Assembly: GCF_029227915.1 (NCBI RefSeq)
Contig: NC_079880.1
Location: 30,311,501 to 30,375,500 of the forward strand
DNA: 64,000 nt
Origin: Hydractinia symbiolongicarpus
Lineage: Eukaryota; Cnidaria; Hydrozoa; Anthoathecata; Hydractiniidae
Reading direction: 5' to 3'
Below, piece by piece: positions 55,137 to 64,000 of the stretch (positions are counted from its first letter, which is position 1; each line of letters opens with the position of its first letter). The notes below the pieces were generated by a model. The model had not been told where the DNA came from. It searched no databases and saw only the letters and a program-made list of their open reading frames with translations. The translations under genes and the position numbers were made by a program.

Positions 55137-55322
55137 CTAGTGACTGCATTTTACCTTAACGATGGCACAAAAGCCATTGCAGTTAACTCTTCCATCTGGT
55201 GTAGCTCCAAGCACATAATTATTTTGATCTATTGTTAAACCATTATTTTCCCCAACAACTTGGAAATCTGAAATCTTCATGTATCTTTCATTTTTTATAG
55301 TTTTCGTCTTCCTAACAACCAC
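55137..55322 (-). pseudogene. YqaJ-type exonuclease fragment
   Basis: Reads ENNGLTIDQNNYVLGATPDG and, after VNCNGFCA, ends IVKVKC. The family motif is GASPDG followed by (E)xKC. Here the catalytic Glu position is Lys/Val, so it would be inactive even if complete. ISL2EU elements encode such a nuclease next to their transposase. Only about 60 residues remain. Confidence 0.7.
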
Positions 55323-56447
55323 TTTTTTCCATTAAAACGTAAATTTTTCTTGCTAGCTAGCTTAAAAGTTTAGGGTTACTTACCAACCATGTTGTTTTTG
55401 AAATAATCATCAAAATCTGGTATCTCCAACTCGTGTTTTTTAAAATCCATATTGAGCTAAAATTTAGCTATTAAAATAATTGTTTTTTACAAATTTAGAT
55501 ATAATTTCTGAAATAAAGCTTGTCACAAACCAACACTCTCACAGATCTTGTCTTCAAACTTAGAATGCCAGCGCTTATTAATGTCAAAAGATGCGTAACT
55601 TTATAGAGATAAAGCCTTTTATTAAGGAGTTAACTCGTTTTTATGTAAATATCGCCCTCATAATAATGTAACTCCGCAGCATTTTGAATCTGTTGTTAGC
55701 GTAAACAATGAATCGTATTGGAAACAATTAGTAAAGAAATTTAAGCACCGCTTGCCTCGTTTCCGTGCAACGAAGCAAAGTTACGCAATCATTTATGAAA
55801 AGGTCTATTTGTTCCATTCGGAGTGTACAGCTATACGGAGTATGGCTCTGCATAGGCATGCGTATACGGAGTATAACTTCGTATAGCGACATGTTTACTC
55901 CGTATAGACGGAAATATTTAACTATCTCAAAGCCGCGAGCGGCGCAGACAGCTTTGAAAGTATAGTGCCGAGATTGGTTTGGCTAGACATTGGAGAATGC
56001 AGCATGGAGCGTCGAAGTCTAAACTAAGCATTCTTATTAAAAATTTACTCTGAGCTATTCCAGTTTAGAAAATTGTGCCTAAAACAAGCAAATAATTCGT
56101 GTAAGAAGAAAAGCGTCTAAAATATGAAACAAGCATGCAGAGTACCAATTACCGTAGATAACAGCTCCAGCTAATAAAAGTTCGAGTTAACCGGTGTTCG
56201 AGTTACCGGCAGTTCTACTGTATGATGTAGTTTACTATTTGCGTTTTGTATGAAGTTTATTTTTATGGCTTCCATTATATTCATTCTAAGCTTTATAACT
56301 TTGTTTTGTATGTTTCTATATGCAATAAAACTAACCATACAATCAATGACTTTTTATTATGTAACTTTAAAATTGTGTACTTTTATACCAGCTATTGTAA
56401 ACCTTAACTCATTAACAATACATCGAATTCTGTTCCTATCAAACATG
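55323..56447. other. Non-coding with early CCGTATA repeats
   Basis: Between 55815 and 55915 the motif ATACGGAGTAT and its complement occur several times. Otherwise AT-rich without genes. Confidence 0.5.
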
Positions 56448-57030
56448 TCACACTCCGCATACTTAGCATGGCACACTCCGTATACTAAGCTTGTCACACT
56501 CCGTATAGCACACTTCGTATATTAAGCATGTCACACTCCGTATACTAAGCATCTCACATTCCATATACTAAGCCTGTGACACTCAGTATAGTAAGCATGT
56601 CACACTCCATATAGCATACTTCGTATATGAAGCATGTCACAGTCCGTATGGCATACTCTGTATAGAATACTCCGTATGGCATAGTCCGTATGGCATACTC
56701 CTTATAGCAAATTCTGCATACTCCCCATAGCGAATTCTGCATCTCGGTATCTCACAATTTGTATGCCATAATCCTTTTTTGGCAATCAAACTAATGTTCC
56801 CACACTCCGTATAAATACAATATACTTCGTATGTTTACGGTGACGTGCTTGTCTTTTTAACTTGTTCTTTATGGTGATTATTTTTTATTTTTTTTCGGAA
56901 ATAGTTTTAAACAGTCATATATTGCAATATTTCCACTTTAAAAACATTCGTTGGCACACTCCGTATAGCTAAACCAAACTCCGTATAGCAGCTATACTGA
57001 GTATTACTCCGTATAGAAACCACACTCCGT
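56448..57030. repeat. CTCCGTATA minisatellite
   Basis: More than a dozen copies of a degenerate unit of about 20 bp (CACACTCCGTATA, often followed by CTAAGCATGT). Continuous to about 56720 and sparse after. ORFs on both strands are by-products. Confidence 0.8.
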
Positions 57031-59939
57031 ACGTCACATATTGTGCTACGTTTCATGCTCAAAAGAGTTAAGTATTTTTCTCTTATAGTATGAATCACTT
57101 AAAACAGATGCTCATTTTCCAGTGCTCTTTAGTGTTCAATTTCTATCGCTCTTTAGTGCTCTTTAGTGCCAGGTGGGAACCAAGCCTAAAATTTGCATTG
57201 ATAGCAGTGCCACAATAAAAAAAAAACAGTTAACATTTCATATGTTAGTGCTAACTCTAATCATGCGTCTGTTTTTTTTTTTGCTTTGTGTTTTACTCCT
57301 TTGTTCTTCACTTTTTAGCGATAATTTGTACTTTCTTTTTTTCACTTTTAAAATATCTCCTTACTGCTCCTGAAAGAAAGTACACAATTTAAGTTCATAT
57401 AATGCAGTTGCTATCTAGATCATCAGTAACATTTTGGAAGTTGAGACAAGTGTAAATATCTATTAATAAACCTGTATATAAATTATCACATACTTCTCTG
57501 AACTCTTTTATATTCTAAGCACTCACTGTCTTGTAAACCCTGCTGTATATTGTTTATTACTGCCACATATTCTTTATCTTTAAACCAGAAAAAGTAGTAG
57601 GACTGATCAACAACATTTGAAATGTTTTATGAGCTCCAGATTTGTGACAAAGAAAGTGTGATACTTAAGCTTTTGTGTAATTTAACCACCTTTCTTCTGA
57701 TATTGCAGATAGAAATCCCTGATCATTTTCTGTGTAAATAAACACGTGAATGAATGATTTTTCATATTTAATTTCCAAATTAAAGTATATTCAATATAAA
57801 ACAAGCTAACTTAGAGCTCCACAGTGGTAGTAATTTTTTGTTGCCTCTGGATGTTTTTTAAATTAATATTTCATCTTTGAGCGTCTGTTTTTCCAACATT
57901 AGCTCATATACTTCGTTTCTGTAAGCCAATTTTACATCCTTTAGCCGATTCCTGACAAGTTTACGATTACTTGGTCAACGCCCTTGGCGTTTATACTAAA
58001 GAAGCTAATGAAGAGTCGAAAGTGTTAAAAGCCCACAATAAATTTATTAGTTGATGGGTTATACCTGTATTTTTTTAAGAAGGACAAAACTTGGCCATTA
58101 TATTTTACTGAAAGTGGATGTTTTGCCTCCTTAAGCACTAAATGAGAAACCTGGCGTACCCTGGACAGCAGCTCTACCTCCTCGAACAACTGCCAGTGTT
58201 TTTCAGTCTAAATACAATCATGACTACGCAATATTTATTAGTTGTGGCTCTACGCCTTGCCAATATGAATTATTTTATTTGACCTGTGTTAAATTAAAAG
58301 AGTCCCAAAGGTTCGTGGTTTTCCCAAAAAGGTAAAAAACAAAATGTACCTTAACGCTGTCAGCGACATGGCTTTGAAAGTCAACCCGGCTTTGTTTTTT
58401 GTAGTCACATCTTTTCTTGGTCGTCTGGTGGTAGGACACCTCACTGTTTTAAACAGTAGGAAACCCAAGCTTGATTCCTGTTCAAAACCTTTTTAATTGC
58501 ATCACATGATTCTTGTACTTTAAGGAAAGAATGTGGTTGCAAAAGTTGTTTCCACGTTTTACAGGAAATTTGCGAATGTTTGTTTATTCCTGTAAGTCAA
58601 TATTGAACGACAAAGGTTTTTTACACAAACACTTCCTCCCCCTATAGTATTCCGTATGATGTTTTTACTTTCATTGAAAATGTCTCATTTTCTTGCAGTT
58701 CCCACTATATATAAAATTTATATAAAATACATGACACTTCATGTGTTTTTTTAAAAAAAATCAATAAAAAAATAAATAAAAAAATAAATAAAAAAGCTCA
58801 TTATTTTGGAAACATTGTATACGGTTCGTAAACAAAAGTTTACACAAAATGTAAAACAGATTGGTTTTTGAGAAGCACATCTAAATCAACGAAAGTAATT
58901 TCATTCAGCATATTGCATATTGCCAATACCCATTAATCTTCCACAAAAAGGTTATAAAACACATCAAAATTTAGAAAAATCAGTCATTTCAGTGTATACA
59001 GTTCTCGCCCGTTAGATTACATAATATAAAACCAAAAGCAGTTTCGGTTAGAACATTAAGTATTTTTTTATCATCAGCAAACATTTAAATATCCCTACAA
59101 AATTTTGTAAAATTCTCAAGAAAAACAAAAACGTGAAACCATAGAATTTTCTTCCAACAAAAATGACATCACATACAGTTAGTTCTCTCCAACAATAGTT
59201 TATATTACGAAATATTAAAACATCATCTTATACATCAGCTTACAGTGAAGTCCGATTCTACAAAAAATTGTTCTTTCAGTACATATTGCATGTGGTTTAT
59301 TTCCACAAAATTTTAAAAAACAGCATTTTGCAACACAAACAATATTAAACTGACTTAATCATACCATCCTCTTATAATTTTTTTTAACCCAGTCATCATA
59401 AACTCACGTAAGCTTCCAATCGAATGTAAAAAAAACCCTGCAAAAAGCCTGGCATATTACATGTAGACTGACAAAAGTTTAACGGGATGTCAGAAAAAAA
59501 ACAATAAAAATAACTTAACACACACACTTTAAATTCTATAAAATTCGTTTCACTTGTCATATTGTGGTGCCCTTTGTAAAGCTCACAGGTAATGTTAAAA
59601 AATTACACTCTATGAGCATAACAATGAGTCACACCATCCTAAAAGTTCAAGAAAGATTTTGTAGCTGGCTTGTTACTTCATAATTCGTGCTCAAAAAAGA
59701 AGAGATAGGTTAGAGCTATAGCTAAAATCTTGGGGATGGGAGCCTTGAAGCTAACATTAGCTATCAGATAACAGTAGCTAAGACACCCAGTTAAATATAC
59801 TTAAACTGGGGAGACTTAACTGGGTCTATAGCTAGCTATTCATGCTTAGTAAAAGACATTATAAACAGAAGAAGAAGTATTTATTCTACAGTAATAGCAT
59901 ACATAAGGTAAAAGTCAAATAAATATCAAATTCACGAAG
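57031..59939. other. AT-rich non-coding region
   Basis: GTGCTCTTTAGTG is repeated near 57130-57175. A (AAAT)n run lies at 58760-58795. A tRNA-like unit lies at 58419. No gene found on either strand. Confidence 0.5.
58419..58490 (+). repeat. Possible tRNA-like/SINE head
   Basis: TCGTCTGGTGGTAGG resembles a D arm with A-box, CTGTTTTAAACAG an anticodon arm, and GCTTGATTCC a weak B-box. Acceptor pairing is poor. Tentative. Confidence 0.3.
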
Positions 59940-60059
59940 AAAATTAGGCTATCACTGTAAGGAGACCAGCATTATTAGCCTACGGCTATGACAAGATGCT
60001 GGCCGCCCTTAATATACAAAAACAAAACAACAAAACAAACAAACAAAAACATATGCAAA

Positions 60060-60614
60060 ACGCAGTAATATATCAAAAGAAAACAAATGATGACAAACTC
60101 AGCAGTACAATGAGAAAAAGGAACTGGATCAGAGAAGAAGTTAGTTTAGGAGAGGTGAGAGAGACTAGTTGAGTTGAGGGAAAGGAGTTTTGTACAAAAT
60201 TCCATGAATAAATGGACTGACTTCGAATAGAGTTCAAGCCGAAGGATTTATTTAACACAGTGGGGGGATTTATCAAACCAAGAATAGATCCACGAGTCCG
60301 GTAAGAGTGGGAAAAGTCAACTAAGTATCAAAAAGTGCCTCTGGGAGTTTTCCGTGATATAAATTGTACAAAAAAATTACATTTTTCATGTGGACCAAAT
60401 CAGCAAGTTTTAAAATATTAAGATTAGAAAAAAGAGGGGTAGAAGTCATTCTGCATTGCGCAAAAGAAATTAGTCTAACTGCACAACGTTGTAAACAGTA
60501 AATACGATCAATATAGTGATGACCAGGTTGACCCCAAACTTCATAATCACATTGTACAGCTTTGTGATTAGAACTTACAGAATTGCCACAAATACCACCA
60601 GGGTACTGTGGCAT
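60060..60614 (-). pseudogene. ORF2 remnant: zinc motif fused to RT C terminus
   Basis: Starts MPQYPGGICGNSVSSNHKAV, resembling the PHD-like zinc segment at the start of some CR1/L2 ORFs. It jumps at once to YEVWGQPGHHYIDRIYCLQR and CAVRLISFAQCRMTS, then SIRSQSIYSWNFVQNSF, which belong to the conserved C-terminal end of the polyprotein. The join lies within VQCD|YEVWG. Stops follow near 60320. Confidence 0.7.
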
Positions 60615-61118
60615 TTATAGGCTATAGGAGCTTATAATATAAAATAATAAAAATCAAGACAAAACAACTAAAAAACAACAACAAAACAAAACAAACGAGC
60701 AGAGTAATAACACAAACAATCTATCTAGAAATTTAACACTAGTGTCTTTTAGTTAGGGCAAGAGACACAGACTAACTTTCTAGAAAGTTGTAAACACAAA
60801 ATGGTATAGCTAGCTAAACCACATGATTATACACTTGGGATAGATCATAATGTACAATAATAGAAAAACTAAAATGAACTATCAAAGGAACTGACAAAAG
60901 AAAAAAGAGTAAGACCATAGAAATTTATATCGCAAAGAAAACAAGAAGATTCACATACTGAGACACAAGTCGCAGCAAGGTACGCCATTATTGATGATGA
61001 GGCGAAGGAACTTGTTGGAATTCAAAACGGCAAAAATGCACCAAGTAGTCAATAAAACTAGGAAAAAGGGTCGAAAAAAGGGGCGTGTCACGGGTTTATA
61101 CAATTACCAAAATATCAC

Positions 61119-61757
61119 TTACAAATTATCAATATCTACTTCCTTGAATAAGTTTTTGAGATCTTGGATGTGAGTTATTGGAGTAATATCTCCAAATTCA
61201 TTAACTTTAATCCGAACTGTGCCATTACTTACGCGGAAAGACTGTAACTGCTTTCGTTGCCATAGTTTTTGCACTTGTTCCAGATATTTTTATAGTAGGA
61301 ACACAGGCTTTCGTTGATGTATATTTTAGTACCAGCAGATAGATCAAAAACTCTGCCATCTATATTCTTCAATTTGGACCTGTTAAATAGTGTTTCCAAG
61401 CAATCTTTTCTTCGGGAAAATTTTACTATAACCCTGTCACGTTTCTTTAGGCGGTGACAGGCCTTAATATTATCTGGAGTTATGTCGATGTCTATTTTTT
61501 TTAAAATGTGACATAATTTTTCCTCAATGTAATCGTCTCCAACCAATTCATCAATTCCAGTAACTTCGACACATTCACGTCGACTGTACTGTTCATTACT
61601 AAAACATCGCCGTTCCAGTGTCGTAATTCTTGTAGCCAGTGCTTCATCGACTGAACGTGATACAGCAATTTCTGTCAAATTTCTCTTGAAGTTTGAGCGT
61701 AAATGCTATGATTTCATCCTTCGTCATTCTATTAAGTGTTGCTCTATTTAACGCCAT
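61119..61757 (-). pseudogene. Non-LTR ORF1 protein
   Basis: Begins MALNRATLNRMTKDEIIAF. A shift near 61680 leads into a coiled region (VDEALATRITTLERR) and an ORF1p-like RNA-binding domain (YSRRECVEVTGIDEL; IKACHRLKKRDRVIVKF; KIYINESLCSYYKNIW). A second shift near 61250 gives the end VRIKVNEFGDITPITHIQDL. ORF1 proteins coat element RNA. Confidence 0.75.
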
Positions 61758-63345
61758 TGCGGTTTAGTATTAAAAATTAAAAGTAAAAAATAAAAATAAA
61801 AATTAGATTGAAAAAAAACCGCCATTGTGTTTTCAACTTAATCAGCCAACTCGGAACATACGTCCGAACGCTTCCGTGGCTGAGCTGAAATGAGAAACAA
61901 TAGTAATGTAAAACAAACCAAAGTTTTCTGTTTGTCCAGCAAATTAGTCTGTTAGCCAGCTAACAGCTTTCTCTAGCATTTTGAATGTTAGTACAAACAC
62001 ATTAGTTACGCACCAGGGGATACATTAATTATGCAAAAAAATTGTAAACAAATATGGCTCGCTTTTTTTTTATTAAAAATACGCGGTAAAAACTTTAAGA
62101 ATTTGGAGCTTTAATGAATTTTTTTGAGAATGCGATTCTGCTTAAGAATTTAAGTGTACTACATAAAAAAAGTAGCACGCAGCTTCAGCGACATAAAAAC
62201 GGAACGTCTAAATATATCAAAGTTCTTACTTTTTCTGAATTCCAATACACTTGAAACTCTAGTATGCATTTTTCTACTTCTAACTTTACTTTACTACTTC
62301 TAGCTCCACTCTTCACTTCCGAAGTAACTTCTTGTGGCTTTCAACTTTATTTTTCTACTTCTACTTCTTTACTTAGAGTTTTCTTTCTCTGAATCACTTT
62401 TTGCACTTTCTTCAAGACGAAGGGACCTTTCTTTGTGCCTTTTTCGGTGTCGAGGGACACCATTTTTGGAAAGTTAACCTTTAAATTTATTTCAGCAAAT
62501 CAAATTAAGTCGTTTTCATCACGTGACGTAAAAAAAGTAAACCCGCCAACAAAATAGACATATATTTACACGGAACTGGCGTATTATTATATAGATTATG
62601 TACCAATATATTGTAGCAATTTAAGACAATATCACTATATCACTATCCCCTAACCTCAAGTTATTTCACAAATCACAAGAAACTGATTTTTAAAGACCAA
62701 GTATAACTATCCTAAAATATTTGTTGTTTCAGGTTTTTTTAGAGAAGTAGAAAATACCTTAAAAATTTACCACGATAATACTAGTCTGTTAAAAACTTTA
62801 ATTAATCAAATCGCAACGCATGCAATTCTCTACTTTCGTCACCTTCTCTGCATCATAGTTCCGATGCAACCATTCTGCTGATTTTTGCTTCCTTCGCTTC
62901 GGTGTGTTGTTCTAATACGCTTCCTGGAAATTAAAAAGTATAAAGCACTCCCTCAATAAAGTTTATGTATATAGTCTTTGCTCTTATGTTATGAAGTGAC
63001 ATATTTTTCTGTGTTAAGGATTTAACATTGATGTCGTTAACTTCTAAGGAGATTTTATGAAAATTTATAGAGCATTGACCCTGTTTTATACTTTTAATAA
63101 GCTTTTTAGAGAGATTCCTGCCAATTTATCAATTTACTTTTCAAAACATCTCATTATTGAGCGAGTTAGAAATTGAAAGTAGCTCTCTTGTTTCTGAAAA
63201 TGTGTTTCTTGTAAAAAAACAACATGTGTTTCAAACTTATATAACTGTAACACAATTCTGCCGCCTTAAGATGCATGTTATCACTTAAAGATACGGAGCG
63301 TCATATCTGCCAAAAAAAGCACCACTACTTTCACTGTTTCTTTAT
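61758..63345. other. AT-rich non-coding region
   Basis: The first 120 bp are probably the ORF1 5' UTR. A TACTTCTA-rich low-complexity stretch lies at 62262-62390. No gene seen. Confidence 0.5.
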
Positions 63346-63596
63346 GACGTCCTGCGGATCTGTAGGACGTCCTACGGGTGTCTAGGACGTCCTGCAAACT
63401 TCTAGCACGTCCTAAAAATCTCTAGGACGTCCTGCAGCCCTCTAGGACGTCCTAAATACCTCCAGGGCGTCCTAAATACCTCTAGGACGTCCTGATGATC
63501 TCTAGGACGTCCTACGGGTCTCTAGGACGTCCTAAATACCACTAGGACGTCCTGTAGACCTCTAGGACGTCCTTAAGATCTCTAGGACGTCCTGTC
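63346..63596. repeat. Palindromic AGGACGTCCT minisatellite
   Basis: Thirteen units of about 19-20 bp, each with the perfect 10-bp palindrome AGGACGTCCT (two carry one substitution), separated by variable 4-6 bp and CTCT. Non-coding. Confidence 0.9.
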
Positions 63597-63841
63597 ACAT
63601 GGAACCAGGTTTAAAGTATAGCATTTTAGCTTTCGACCAAAGGGGATATTATCGGCAGTGAGTTTTGTCTGTTATGTCGACATTGAATGTGGATTTTGAC
63701 TAATGTAAAAGAAGTTAAGAAGAAGGGACTTGCAAGGAACGGATTGTGGTGAGTGGCTTTTCATGATTTTTCCCGTTTCTTTTCTTCATTCAGTAAATGT
63801 ATCATTTGTATTTTCTTTATCTTTAGACTTGGGAAAAAGGT

Positions 63842-64000
63842 ATGGATAGTTCAGGTATTGGGAACTCCAAAAGAGACATTATCACTCATTTTTTTCGTTG
63901 TGGATATCAGTATAAAGACATTTTAGAACTCTTGCGCCGGTACCACGATATTTCAATAAGTATGAGAACTTTGCATCGCTTTTTAAAGGAATATGGCCTA
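63842..64000 (+). CDS. Helix-turn-helix N terminus of a transposase/integrase-like gene (partial)
   Basis: ATG at 63842 opens a frame that runs off the window. The protein contains a helix-turn-helix: THFFRCGYQYKDILELLRRY then ISISMRTLHRFLKEYGL. This arrangement is common at the N terminus of integrase-core transposon proteins and related genes in invertebrates. A splice acceptor (TTTATCTTTAG) lies just upstream at 63827, so the ATG may be in a second exon. Confidence 0.6.
   Translation, partial: MDSSGIGNSKRDIITHFFRCGYQYKDILELLRRYHDISISMRTLHRFLKEYGL

Larger units (their letters stand above)
59940..61757 (-). mobile_element. CR1/L2-like non-LTR element with internal deletion
   Basis: Leftward element with a damaged ORF1 (61757-61119), an inter-ORF spacer and an ORF2 reduced to its N-terminal zinc motif fused to its extreme C terminus (60614-60060). 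A 3' UTR ends near 59940 (minus: GGGCGGCCAGCATCTTGTCA ...). The endonuclease and RT are absent, so it cannot move by itself. Confidence 0.75.

Noticed and set aside
56250-56525. Plus-strand ORF with hydrophobic residues
   Set aside because: Its C part is the CTCCGTATA minisatellite and the rest is AT-rich chance coding.
1-64000. CRISPR arrays, operons, bacterial promoters or ribosome binding sites
   Set aside because: None fit; repeats lack constant-length unique spacers, and introns, LTRs and transposon families show a eukaryotic genome.

Overview
This is a eukaryotic window: AT-rich, intron-containing and packed with transposable elements. The families present are Helitron, Ty1/copia, Ty3/gypsy, HUH-SF3 Rep, Tc1/mariner, P-element/THAP9, PIF/Harbinger, ISL2EU and several non-LTR classes. 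Together with the protein flavour (OTU with 2A, gypsy RT with a CxDD motif, Zn-finger/RLE retroelements) this points to a marine invertebrate, most likely a cnidarian. That assignment is inference. I see no ordinary conserved host gene; two small intron-bearing genes are the only non-TE candidates.

1-9.5 kb: a 5' fragment of a Helitron Rep protein stops just before its HUH motif. It is followed by two small spliced genes (107 and 102 aa) with similar layout, two tRNA-derived SINE-like units, and an ORF with an N-terminal hydrophobic stretch, a 2A ribosome-skipping peptide and an OTU cysteine-protease domain. A canonical Helitron 3' terminus (GC hairpin then CTAG) lies at 9492-9523.

10.3-20.0 kb: a gypsy element with 103-bp LTRs and a 5-bp AATTC target duplication. 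A copia element (322/321-bp LTRs, GAATG duplication) is nested inside it. The copia LTRs carry arrays of perfect heat-shock elements. The gypsy element sits in a broken DDE-type gene (20.0-21.3 kb).

21.3-27 kb: a broken HUH/SF3 Rep gene, an array of GCGTCAC motifs, a Tc1/mariner transposase with one frameshift and one stop, a P-element (THAP9-like) transposase with a 113-bp tandem duplication, and a 0.5-kb MITE.

27-34.9 kb: a non-LTR retrotransposon whose RT and restriction-like endonuclease continue in the same reading frame into a ubiquitin-specific protease (USP) domain. Its 3' UTR consists of repeated RNA-hairpin modules, and short 3'-end copies have inserted inside the USP coding region. 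Relatives of this UTR recur at 22.7, 33.8, 34.4, 36.0, 50.6 and 52.4 kb.

36.4-50.1 kb: a three-level nest. The outer element is a 13.7-kb PIF/Harbinger (16-bp TIR, TAA duplication) with a transposase and a MADF/BESS partner gene. The MADF intron holds a second DNA transposon of 10.9 kb with a nine-exon gene I cannot assign to a named superfamily. Inside that lies a full-length RLE-type non-LTR retrotransposon with an uninterrupted 1067-codon ORF and a 15-bp duplication.

53-64 kb: an ISL2EU-like THAP transposase plus YqaJ nuclease remnant, a CTCCGTATA minisatellite, an internally deleted CR1/L2-like retroelement, a 13-copy palindromic AGGACGTCCT minisatellite, and the start of a helix-turn-helix gene running off the window. 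Long stretches without genes are AT-rich and are listed individually.
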